This document shows positions 16,121 to 24,140 of a stretch of 64,000 bases of DNA, piece after piece. Source of the stretch: Myxococcales bacterium (lineage in GTDB: Bacteria; Myxococcota_A; Bradymonadia; UBA7976; UBA1532). Numbering within the stretch: position 1 is the stretch's first letter; every line of letters begins with the position of its first letter. The position numbers were made by a program, and so were the translations under genes. The stretch covers positions 83,819-147,818 of the forward strand of contig JACKDL010000018.1 of assembly GCA_020633555.1 (NCBI GenBank), given 5' to 3'. The notes beneath the pieces are model-generated. The model searched no databases and was not told where the DNA came from. It was given only the letters and a program-made list of their open reading frames with translations.

Positions 16121-18546
16121 CAGGGCTCCACGGCGGTGGGGTGGGGGCCTAGATCGGCTGGATTGCCCGAATTTTCAAGGGGTGGGGGCTTGGGTGACCC
16201 TTTGCGCCCGACGCGGAGGCGGGCCTCGGCCCGGGTCAGGCCGGCCTGGGTCACCTTGTTCGGCGCGTGTCGGTGAGCCGTCTGCCAGGCGCGGAGCGCC
16301 TGCTCGGGGGTTCCCAGGCGGTCCTCGGTGCGGGCCCGGTTCACCAGCAGCGTGCGCGCGGCCTCGGGGCGGGCCCCCACCCGGCGCCAGAGGCGGTCGT
16401 AGGCCTGCCGGGCCGCGGGCAGATCGCCGAGCTGCTCGGCCAGCCGAACAGCCGCGTACAGGGCGGGCTCGGTGGCGTCGGTCGCCATCAGGGCCGTCAG
16501 GGCATGGATCGCGGTGTCCCGGTCGCCCTGGCGGAGGGCCTGAGTCCCGCGCAGCGCCCAGCCGGTCGCGGGCTGGTCGTGGGCGATGAGCCACTCGGCC
16601 TCGACCGTCACGCAGGCCCAGTCGGCAGTCTTCGCGCAGGCCTGCCCGCGCAGGGCGTGCGCGCTGCCATCTTCGGGGTGGGTGGTCAGCCACAGCTCCG
16701 CGAGCCGGCGCGCTCGGGCGCCGTCCTCGAGCAGCACCATGTTGCCCAGGGGCCGCAGCGCTTCGGGGGTGGCGGGCACGGCCCGCGCGAGGTCCTCGGG
16801 CCGCGTCAGCCGGCGGGCGATCTCCTTCGAGAGGGCGAGCCAGGTCCAGGCCCCCTTCTCGGCGGCGAGGCGGTATTCGCCTGCGGCCTGGGCGGTCAGG
16901 CCGGCGGCCACGAAGGCGCGTGCAGCCAACAGGTGGGGGCGGGGGCTCTGGGGGCGCAAGGTGAGGGCCACGTTGATCCGCTTGAGCAGGGCCGGCAGAG
17001 GCGTCGGCGAGCCGGCCGCGCGCAGCGCGCCGGCAAGGGCCACCAGCCCGTCGGCCGGGTGGCGCTGGCGGGCTGCCTGCTCGGCCTGCTGCCAGTCCTC
17101 GGCGCTGGCGATCCGGGCGATGTCTCGATCCGGGTGGTGGGCCAAGGAAGCCGGCCCCTGCCAGGTCAGGAGCGCCGCGCACAGCGCGCCCGCGCCCAGG
17201 GTGGCCCACGCGACCCAGGGGCGGGTGGGCTCGGGCCGGCGGTCGGGGGGGCGGGCGCCGTTCACCATCAGGCCCAACGCGGCGGCCACGGGCAAGGCCA
17301 GCCCGGCGGCCTCGAGGCCGAAGTCCACGAGCTGCTGGCAGCCCACGGCGGCCAGCCCGGCCAGGACACCCCACACGGCCGGTGCGGTGCGGCGGTCCAG
17401 GCGGCGCACGGCGTCGATCCAGGCACCCACGAAGGCGGCGACGGTGGCGATGGCGAGGGGGAGGCCGAGATCGGCGGCGAGCTGCAGCAGGTGGTTCTCG
17501 GGGTGCGTGACGGTGCCCTGGCCGCTCACCGACTGGAACAACGGGTGCACATACTCGAAGGCGCCACGGCCGCTGCCGGCGAGCCAGAAGGCGCGGGCGT
17601 GGGCCACGGCGCCGGGCCAGGCCGCGAGCTTGCCGTCAGACGCGGGGTGGCTGGGGTCGAAGGCCATCCAGTCGGGCAGCAGGAGCACGGCGGCCACGCC
17701 GCCCAGCGCGAGCAGCGCCACCGTGGCCTTGGCCACTTGCCGCGCCTTCTCGCGGGTGTTGTCGCCGCGATGCTGGCCGCGCAGGTACGCCAGGCCGGCG
17801 AACAGGAGCCCGCCGAAGAGGGCGGCGGCCTGGCCTCCGCGAGAGCCGGACGCCATGGCGCCCAGCAGCGCGAAGACCGCGGCGGCGAGGCCCAGCCGGG
17901 TGCGTCGGTCGGAGGTGGCGTCGACCGCGATCCCCAGGCCGACGAGGCCCACGAGCACCAGGTAGCCGGCCTGCGTGTTGGGGTTGATGAAGGGGCCGAA
18001 GAACCCCGACATCTGCGCGGCGTCCTGGGGCCGGAAGACGCCGTAGATGGTGTGGAAGCCGAAGGCGAAGTGCACGGCCGACACCAGAACGACGGCGAGG
18101 CCACCCACAGCCAGGCCATCGGCGACCCAGCGGCCGCGGCGCCGGTCGAGCTGAACCACCGCTGTCAACAGGGCGGCGAAGCCCACCTGGAGGGCGAAGG
18201 CGATCCAGGTGGCGGGCGCGGAGAGGCTGAGGGGGCCGCTGGCGGATCCGGCGGCGGCGTGCAGCTCAGCCGCCCGGGGAGACAGGTGGTGCAGCAGGCC
18301 GGCAGGCAAGGGGATGAGCTGGGCGCCGACGAGGGCCGCGACGGCCCAGGCCACCCACACGATCCAGTGGCTGCGCAGGCCGTCCCGGCGGGCCGCCACG
18401 GCGGCGAGCATGGCCGCCAGCGCCAGCCCCGACAGGGCCAGGATGGTGGGCCAGTGGGTCCCGCCCAGCGCCAACGGGGCGGCCAGCACCGTGAGGGCGC
18501 TGAGGACGGCGCTGACGGTGAGGAGCGGGCGCGGGCGACGGGGCAC
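16120..18546 (-). CDS. O-antigen ligase/polymerase-like membrane protein with C-terminal TPR-like domain
   Basis: The product has 808 residues. The first ~430 are membrane-embedded, with a dozen hydrophobic helices and the Wzy_C-type segment GSGRGAFEYVHPLFQ, then THPENHLLQLAADLGLP. This H-containing large loop is typical of WaaL/Wzy and PglL families. The last ~370 residues are soluble and helical with Ala/Leu-rich repeats (LPAARQAYDRLW, TPEQALRAWQTAH) like tetratricopeptides, probably periplasmic. The GTG at 18546 has GGAG five bases upstream; the frame is open further back but that part is not protein-like. It would polymerise or transfer lipid-linked glycan, and the TPR part may recruit acceptors. 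Confidence 0.82.
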   Translation of the reverse strand: MPRRPRPLLTVSAVLSALTVLAAPLALGGTHWPTILALSGLALAAMLAAVAARRDGLRSHWIVWVAWAVAALVGAQLIPLPAGLLHHLSPRAAELHAAAGSASGPLSLSAPATWIAFALQVGFAALLTAVVQLDRRRGRWVADGLAVGGLAVVLVSAVHFAFGFHTIYGVFRPQDAAQMSGFFGPFINPNTQAGYLVLVGLVGLGIAVDATSDRRTRLGLAAAVFALLGAMASGSRGGQAAALFGGLLFAGLAYLRGQHRGDNTREKARQVAKATVALLALGGVAAVLLLPDWMAFDPSHPASDGKLAAWPGAVAHARAFWLAGSGRGAFEYVHPLFQSVSGQGTVTHPENHLLQLAADLGLPLAIATVAAFVGAWIDAVRRLDRRTAPAVWGVLAGLAAVGCQQLVDFGLEAAGLALPVAAALGLMVNGARPPDRRPEPTRPWVAWATLGAGALCAALLTWQGPASLAHHPDRDIARIASAEDWQQAEQAARQRHPADGLVALAGALRAAGSPTPLPALLKRINVALTLRPQSPRPHLLAARAFVAAGLTAQAAGEYRLAAEKGAWTWLALSKEIARRLTRPEDLARAVPATPEALRPLGNMVLLEDGARARRLAELWLTTHPEDGSAHALRGQACAKTADWACVTVEAEWLIAHDQPATGWALRGTQALRQGDRDTAIHALTALMATDATEPALYAAVRLAEQLGDLPAARQAYDRLWRRVGARPEAARTLLVNRARTEDRLGTPEQALRAWQTAHRHAPNKVTQAGLTRAEARLRVGRKGSPKPPPLENSGNPADLGPHPTAVEP

Positions 18547-18607
18547 GGGATCTCCAGCGTTGGGTGAGGGATGGACCCCCGAGCGGGGGCGGCGGTCCCA
18601 GTCCGGG

Positions 18608-19108
18608 TCAGCGGCGCTCCATGAGCACGTCGTCTTCCAGCCCGAGGAAGGCGTCGGCGGCCTCAACCAGGGGCTCGGCGACGGTGCCGGGGAACGCGAC
18701 CACCTCCGTCCGCACACCCCGGGCCACCAGATAGCGCACCAGATCGGTGAGGTCGCCGTCGCCGCTGGCGAGCGCGATGGCGTCCACCCGCGAGGCCAGA
18801 TCGGCGGCGGTGAGCGCCAGGCCCACGTCCCAGGACCCCCGCGAGCCGCCGTCGCTCTTGCGGCGCAGGATCTTGATGCGGGTCTCGAACCCCACGGTGT
18901 GCAGGGCCGAGATGAAGGGGCTGACGTCTACGTCCTCGCCGCGGACCACGAAGGCGATGGCCCGGACCACCCGGCGGCCGTCCGCCACCCGATCCAGCAG
19001 GCGGCGGTAGTCGATCCGCGCCCCGCCAAACAGGCTCTTGGCGCTGTGGTACAGGTTGGCGGTGTCCACGAGCACGGCCAGGCGCTGATCGGGGAACGGG
19101 TGGATCAT
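18608..19108 (-). CDS. NYN-domain protein (LabA/DUF88-like)
   Basis: The product has 166 residues and consists of just a NYN domain (PIN-like fold, putative ribonuclease). LAVLVDTANLYHSA supplies the first Asp and Asn, and IALASGDGDLTDLVRYLVARG supplies the SGDGD acidic cluster. These match the conserved metal-site residues, so nuclease activity on RNA is plausible, though no target is known. The frame is open far upstream into the histidine kinase gene, but the ATG at 19108 overlaps the kinase stop (TGATG), making this the coupled start. It follows a DUF4390-like protein and an NtrY-like kinase, an arrangement whose logic is not obvious. Confidence 0.85.
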   Translation of the reverse strand: MIHPFPDQRLAVLVDTANLYHSAKSLFGGARIDYRRLLDRVADGRRVVRAIAFVVRGEDVDVSPFISALHTVGFETRIKILRRKSDGGSRGSWDVGLALTAADLASRVDAIALASGDGDLTDLVRYLVARGVRTEVVAFPGTVAEPLVEAADAFLGLEDDVLMERR

Positions 19109-20607
19109 CAGGTCTCCTGCGAGGGGGCGCGGGACGGCGCCTGCGCCACGGGGGGCAGGCGAATGGAGAAACGGGCGCCCCCGCCGGGGGCATCGGCCGC
19201 GGTGATCTCGCCGCCGTGATCCAAGACGATCTTCTTCACGATCGCCAGCCCAAGGCCCGTGCCGTCGTGTTTGCCGGTGACGTAGGGCTCGAACACGCGC
19301 TCGCGATCGGCGGGCGGCACCCCGGGACCGGTGTCGTCCACGTGGATCCAGGCGCCGCCCCCGGCGAGGGGCACCACCGAGAGCTGCACCGCGGGGACCC
19401 GGTCGGTCTCGCGGTTGGCCTCGTCGGCGTTCTTCACCAGGTTGGCCAGGGCCTGGCGCAGCAGGCCCTTGTCGACCGCGGCCATCACGGGGGCGGGGGG
19501 CGTCGCCACCTCGATCCCGGCGATGTGGGCGTTGGCCGAGGCCACGTCGCTCACGACGGCGCTCAGGTCCTCGGGGGTCGGGGACACGGCCGGCAGCTTC
19601 GCGAAGCGGCTGAAGTGCTCCACCAGCCGCTTCAAGGTCTGGACCTCCTGCTCGATGATCTCGTGGGCGGTGTCCAGGGTGCGCTGATAGCGAGGATCGT
19701 CGCCCTTGTACGCGTTGTGGGCCTGCTGGATGGCCAGCAGGATGGGCGTCAGCGGGTTCTTGATCTCGTGGGCCAGGCGGCGCGCGATGCCCTGCCAGGC
19801 GGACACCTGCGTCAGGTACTGCACCCGCGCGTGGCTGTCCTGGAGCCGCTGCGCCATGTCGTTGAAGCCGCGGGCCAGATCGGCGAGCTCGTCGTGGCCG
19901 GCCGGCTCCACCCGGGCCCCGCGTTCGCCCGAGGCCACCCGGGCCATGCCCTCGCGCAGACGGCTCAGGCGGCGGGTGAGCCGGCGTCCCACCACCACCG
20001 CGATGAGGCCCGCCAGCAGCACCGCCACGGCCAGTGAGCCGACGAAGCTGTAGGCGTAGATGTCGGCCAGGTTGGCGCGATCGGCCGCCAGCGCGGCGAA
20101 GGGCCGGATCACGTCGGCCTCCATGCGCTCGAAGCGGGTCAGGATCTCGCGCTCCAGCCCGTACTCGAAGCGCAGGTGGGTGTAGCCGGGGACGTCGGTC
20201 AGCGGCAGCGTCTCGCCGTCCAGGAGCCAGGCGTCGGCGGGCATGGGGGGGCCGGCCACCCGCAGCGGTGGCCCTGCGAGGGGCGTCAGCGTCACGGCCT
20301 GGACCCGCGGCTGGGCCGCGATGGGGCGCAGCAACGCCTCCAAGGCAGGCCGGCCCTGGGCGGCCGCCTGGGCCAGCGCGCGGCTGTCCGCCAGCCCCCG
20401 GGCCACCGCCCGCTGCCTCGCCTTCTCGCTGGCCACGAAGTCGCCGTAGATCTGCACGGCGTCCTGCAGCGCCGTGCCCACCACGGGGTTCAGGCCGGCG
20501 CCCAGGGTGCGCTCGAACAGGGTGCCCGACTGCCACCAGGCGACCGCCAGGGGCAGGCCGGTGAGCAGCACCAGCAGCGCGATGAGCTTCAGGGCCAGGC
20601 GGTTCAC
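19108..20607 (-). CDS. NtrY-like sensor histidine kinase
   Basis: The product has 499 residues. It has a first membrane helix (residues ~6-24), a periplasmic region to about 185 and a second helix (VAVLLAGLIAVVV). A HAMP domain follows, then HisKA with the H-box LAHEIKNPLTPI (His near residue 280), N-box LANLVKNADEA, G1 DDTGPGVP and G2 GTGLGLAIVKK. All kinase motifs are intact. The KNPLTPI wording and the partner DUF4390-like gene just upstream resemble NtrY-type kinases. No response regulator is adjacent, unlike the usual NtrYX pair. Its start overlaps the DUF4390-like stop and its stop overlaps the NYN start. Confidence 0.9.
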   Translation of the reverse strand: MNRLALKLIALLVLLTGLPLAVAWWQSGTLFERTLGAGLNPVVGTALQDAVQIYGDFVASEKARQRAVARGLADSRALAQAAAQGRPALEALLRPIAAQPRVQAVTLTPLAGPPLRVAGPPMPADAWLLDGETLPLTDVPGYTHLRFEYGLEREILTRFERMEADVIRPFAALAADRANLADIYAYSFVGSLAVAVLLAGLIAVVVGRRLTRRLSRLREGMARVASGERGARVEPAGHDELADLARGFNDMAQRLQDSHARVQYLTQVSAWQGIARRLAHEIKNPLTPILLAIQQAHNAYKGDDPRYQRTLDTAHEIIEQEVQTLKRLVEHFSRFAKLPAVSPTPEDLSAVVSDVASANAHIAGIEVATPPAPVMAAVDKGLLRQALANLVKNADEANRETDRVPAVQLSVVPLAGGGAWIHVDDTGPGVPPADRERVFEPYVTGKHDGTGLGLAIVKKIVLDHGGEITAADAPGGGARFSIRLPPVAQAPSRAPSQET

Positions 20608-21254
20608 TTGGGCCCCCCGCGACCGAACCAGGGCAGCCGATCGGCACGGAACCAGGGTCCTTCGAGGGCGAATCGGGCCTCGACCGGGCCGGGTTTGAAG
20701 TTGTCGAAGAAGCGTACGAAGGAGCCCAGCAGGCCGCCCCCCAAGGGGTCCAGGCGGGCGGGGGCCTGCGGGCTGGCCAGCCAGCGGCGCATGCGTGCGG
20801 CCTGCTCAGGGGTCACCGGGTTGACCTCGAGCACGGCCTCGACGCGGTACACCCGGTCGTCGCTCGGGACGTCGGCGTCCACCGGCCATTGGTCGAAGCG
20901 CGCCACCTCGTCCAGCAGCGAGGGCAGGTCCTTGAAGGCCGGGGTGCGCGCGCCGTGGGCGTCCTCGATGACCGTGGTGAAGCGCTCATCCCACAGGTGC
21001 CAGCGCACCCGCACCCGGCGCAGGGACACCCCGGCCAGGCGGCCGTCGCGGTCGCGGATCTCGATCCAGAAGCGCAGGCTGGTGGTGAGGCCGCTGGTCA
21101 GCCGGGTGCGCAGCGGGGGCTGCTCGGCCTGCACGGGGGCGGGGGCGAACCAGGGGCGCAGATCGGCGGTGATCCGCAGCCGGGGGCCGTCCCGCTCCAC
21201 CCAGGGCGGCGGCGGGGCGGCCAGCAGCCCCATCAGCACCAGCCACGCGGTCAC
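20604..21254 (-). CDS. DUF4390-like exported protein
   Basis: The product has 216 residues with a short hydrophobic N-terminus (WLVLMGLLAAPP) that may be a signal peptide. The body has beta-rich segments: LRITADLRPWF, a conserved SLRFWIEI strand, RVRVRWHLWDERFT and VYRVEAVLEVNPV. These fit DUF4390, a family often encoded just before NtrY-like kinases; I assign it from the pattern and the neighbour. The function is unknown. The GTG start overlaps the Omp85 stop (GTGA) and the stop overlaps the kinase start. Confidence 0.65.
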   Translation of the reverse strand: MTAWLVLMGLLAAPPPPWVERDGPRLRITADLRPWFAPAPVQAEQPPLRTRLTSGLTTSLRFWIEIRDRDGRLAGVSLRRVRVRWHLWDERFTTVIEDAHGARTPAFKDLPSLLDEVARFDQWPVDADVPSDDRVYRVEAVLEVNPVTPEQAARMRRWLASPQAPARLDPLGGGLLGSFVRFFDNFKPGPVEARFALEGPWFRADRLPWFGRGGPK

Positions 21255-22600
21255 GGATCGACCACCAGGAACAGGTTGCCCAGGCTCAGGCCCATGACGC
21301 CGATCTTGCTCTCGATGCGCAGGCCGGCGTCCACGGCCAGATCAAGCGGGGTGCCGGGATCCAGGGCGTCGGCCCCGCCTCGCTCACCGGGGGTGCCCAG
21401 GCTGACCAGGGCCGTCCCGACGAACAGCTCGACGGCGTAGGGATCCGCCGCGGTGCGCTGCTTGAGGGGGATCCGGTACTCCATGCCCAGCCGGCCCGCC
21501 ACCGTCTCATAGCGCTGCTCGCGGATGGGCCCGTCGAGCAGGTTGGGGCCCCGGCGGCGGGCGAAGTTCAGGCCCAGCGACCGCTCGGGCACGTAGGGGT
21601 GCAGGTCGCCGATGAACCAGCGCTCGAAGAAGGGGGCGTCGCCGAAGACGGCCCCGGCCCGCAGGTTGAGCTGCACCACGTGGCCAAAGGGCAGCCGGAA
21701 GTAGTTCTCGAAGCCCGTGAGGACGGCGGCGAAGGGCCCGCCGAGCCAGCCGGCGCGCCCGTGGAGGCTGGCGCGGACGCCGCGGCTGGGGAAGGCCGGA
21801 TCGTTGCGGGTGTCGAACTCCACGCCGAGCGAGGCGGCGCCCAGCCAGCCTTCATTCAGGTCGAACTGGAAGGGGCGCTGCACCCCGTCGGGATCCACCT
21901 GCCAGGCGTCCTCGGGCAGGTCGTGATCCACCCGCTCCCCGCGCAGCCCGAAGTGCAGTCGCGCCGTGGCCCCGATGGGGGCGGTGAGGGAGGCCTCCAG
22001 CCCCAACCGGCGGTAGGCGCCGGGCACCTGATCCAGCGCGCCGTCGGCGGTGGTGCCCTGACCCCGTGGGCCCACGAAGGGCTCGTCGCCGAACAGGGCG
22101 TGGGCTTGCACGTGCAGGCGCAGATCGGTGCCGAACAGGTCGCGGGGGCCCGCCCCGAGTTGCACCGCGCCCTGGCTGCCGCTGGCCACGAAGCCGCCGT
22201 CGACGGCCAACCCCAGCCCGAAGGGGTCCAGGTCCGCGAGCTGGATGCCGCCCCACAGGTTGGTGGGGCGCGCGTGGCCCAGATGCATGCCCTCGATGCT
22301 GGTGGTGACCCGCTCCGTGCAGTCGTAGATGACCTTCACGTGGCCGCGGGCCTTGCCCTTGGCCAGGCGCACCTGGACCTGCTCGAACAGGCCGGTGGCC
22401 AGCAGCGCCACCCGGCCATCCTGGACGGCGGCCTCGTCCAGTGGATCGCCCGCGGCGATGCCGAGCTGCGCGCGCAGCCCCGGGCGCCGGCTGAAGGCCA
22501 CGCCGCGCAGGTCGATGTGCTCGACCACGAGGGTGTCGCTGGCGGTCGGCGAGGGGAGGGGGGCGGCCAGAAGCCAGGCCAGCCCCAAGGCGGCGAGCAC
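21251..22600 (-). CDS. Omp85-family outer-membrane protein (BamA/TamA-like)
   Basis: The product has 449 residues. A signal peptide (LAALGLAWLLAAPLPSPTAS) is followed by a POTRA-like region (VVEHIDLRGVAFSRRPGLRAQLGI... FEQVQVRLAKG) of perhaps one to two units, then a barrel with the Omp85 signatures SLGVEFDTRNDPAFPSRGV and RFGLNF-like strands. The C-terminus ends LSLGNLFLVVDP. It is shorter than BamA (about 800 residues, five POTRAs), so it is probably a TamA- or accessory-type insertase or transporter. The start is a GTG five bases after the leucyl aminopeptidase stop; the frame extends into that gene but the extension is a shadow. Confidence 0.82.
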   Translation of the reverse strand: MLAALGLAWLLAAPLPSPTASDTLVVEHIDLRGVAFSRRPGLRAQLGIAAGDPLDEAAVQDGRVALLATGLFEQVQVRLAKGKARGHVKVIYDCTERVTTSIEGMHLGHARPTNLWGGIQLADLDPFGLGLAVDGGFVASGSQGAVQLGAGPRDLFGTDLRLHVQAHALFGDEPFVGPRGQGTTADGALDQVPGAYRRLGLEASLTAPIGATARLHFGLRGERVDHDLPEDAWQVDPDGVQRPFQFDLNEGWLGAASLGVEFDTRNDPAFPSRGVRASLHGRAGWLGGPFAAVLTGFENYFRLPFGHVVQLNLRAGAVFGDAPFFERWFIGDLHPYVPERSLGLNFARRRGPNLLDGPIREQRYETVAGRLGMEYRIPLKQRTAADPYAVELFVGTALVSLGTPGERGGADALDPGTPLDLAVDAGLRIESKIGVMGLSLGNLFLVVDP

Positions 22601-22605
22601 GGGGC

Positions 22606-24063
22606 TCAGGCGCCGGCCAGGGCGACCAGGGTCATCACCCCGAAGCCGGTGCCACCGGCGTTGATGTAGCCGTCCGCCTTGTCGGACATGGCGGGGCCGG
22701 CGATGTCCAGGTGGCACCAGGGCGTGTCGCCCTTGAACTGCTGGAGGAACTGGGCCGCGGTGATGGAGCCGCCCCAGCGGATGCCCAGGTTGGTGCTGTC
22801 GGCCCGCTTGGACTCGAGGGTCTTGGCCAGCTTGGGATCCAGCGGCATGCGCCACAGGCGCTCGTCGGCGGCCTTGCCCGCCGCCAGGACCCGGTCGGCC
22901 ACCGCGTCATCATCGCTGTACAGCGCGGTGTAGTAGGGGCCCAGGGCCACCAGCGCGGCGCCGGTGAGCGTGGCCAGATCGATGATCAGGCCGGGCTTGA
23001 GCTCGGTGGCGTAGTGGATGGCGTCGGCCAGCACCAGGCGGCCCTCGGCGTCGGTGTTCAGCACCTCGACCGTGCGGCCGGAGTACATGGTCAACACCTC
23101 GCTGGGCTTGTAGGCGTCGGCGTCGGGCATGTTCTCGCAGGCGCCCACGATGCAGTGGATGGCCTGCTTGGGCCGCAGCCGCACGAGGGCGTGCATGGCG
23201 CCCAGCACCGCCGCCGCGCCGCCCATGTCCATGTGCATCTCGGTCTGGCCCTGCGCCGTCTTGATGCACAGGCCGCCGGAGTCGAAGGTGATGCCCTTGC
23301 CCACCATGGCGATGGCCTGCGCGGGATCGGCGCCCGCGGGCTGGTAGGCCACGTGGATGAAGCGGGGATCCCGGCTGGAGCCGCGGGACACGGCCACCAG
23401 GCCGCCCATGCCCCTCGCCCAGATCTCGTCCTTCTCGAGCACGGTGACGGTGACGTCGGGCAGCGACGCCATGTCGCGGGCCACCTGGGCCAGGCGCTCG
23501 GGAGTGCAGACGTTGGGGGGCTCGGTGGTGAGCTGGCGGGCCAGGACCACGCCCTCGGCCAGGGTCGCGGCGCGGGCCAGCGGCGTGGCCAGATCGCCGC
23601 CGCCGATGAGGGCGGCGCGGGACAGCTCGAAGCGCGGCGCGTCGGGGTCGTCGGTGATCAGCGTGGTGTACGTCCAGGCGCCCAGCTCGATGCCCAGCGC
23701 CAGCTCGGTGGCGTCCACGCCCTCGGGCACCACCACGCCCAGGCCGTCCAGGCGGGCGGCCACCGCCTCGCGGGCGCCCAGGGCGGCGAAGTCGCGGGCC
23801 ACGGCGCCGGCGGTGTCGCCCGCCTTGCCCAGCCCCATGAGCATCACCTTCTCGACGGGCAGGCGGCCCAGGGTGTCCAAGACCACCTTCTGGCGGGGCT
23901 TGCCCTTGAAGAGCATGCGCGCGGCGGCCTTGCTCAGCGCGCCCCCCAGGGCAGCGTCGAGGGCCTGCTCGGCGGCGGACGGGGCGCCCTCGGCGAAGCG
24001 CCCGACCACAAGCAGACCACCCTGGAAGGTGGTGGCGTCCCCCGCGTGAACCGACAACTGCAT
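22606..24063 (-). CDS. pepA: Leucyl aminopeptidase (M17 family)
   Basis: The product has 485 residues, the usual length. The catalytic C-terminal domain carries VGKGITFDSGGLCIK (metal-binding Lys and Asp), DMGGAAAVLGAMHAL and the signature NTDAEGRLVLADA, then LTGAALVALG. These two-metal-site residues are all present. It removes N-terminal amino acids from peptides in the cytoplasm. It is the first gene of a long minus-strand run and is divergent from the NFACT gene, with 77 bases between the two starts. Confidence 0.95.
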   Translation of the reverse strand: MQLSVHAGDATTFQGGLLVVGRFAEGAPSAAEQALDAALGGALSKAAARMLFKGKPRQKVVLDTLGRLPVEKVMLMGLGKAGDTAGAVARDFAALGAREAVAARLDGLGVVVPEGVDATELALGIELGAWTYTTLITDDPDAPRFELSRAALIGGGDLATPLARAATLAEGVVLARQLTTEPPNVCTPERLAQVARDMASLPDVTVTVLEKDEIWARGMGGLVAVSRGSSRDPRFIHVAYQPAGADPAQAIAMVGKGITFDSGGLCIKTAQGQTEMHMDMGGAAAVLGAMHALVRLRPKQAIHCIVGACENMPDADAYKPSEVLTMYSGRTVEVLNTDAEGRLVLADAIHYATELKPGLIIDLATLTGAALVALGPYYTALYSDDDAVADRVLAAGKAADERLWRMPLDPKLAKTLESKRADSTNLGIRWGGSITAAQFLQQFKGDTPWCHLDIAGPAMSDKADGYINAGGTGFGVMTLVALAGA

Positions 24064-24140
24064 CTGGACCTCACCGGCGTGTGTGCAAAGGCCGTCGGTT
24101 GTATCATCCGGCGCTCGACACCCGCAATCGGAGCCCGCCC

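Noticed and set aside
16267..18567. A 766-codon plus-strand open frame
   Set aside because: It is antisense to the TPR-ligase gene and of Gly/Gln/His-rich composition without recognisable domains.
18608..20647. A single 679-codon frame apparently fusing a long N-terminal region to the NYN domain
   Set aside because: Upstream of the ATG at 19108 the sequence is an out-of-frame shadow of the histidine kinase; the TGATG overlap gives the real start.
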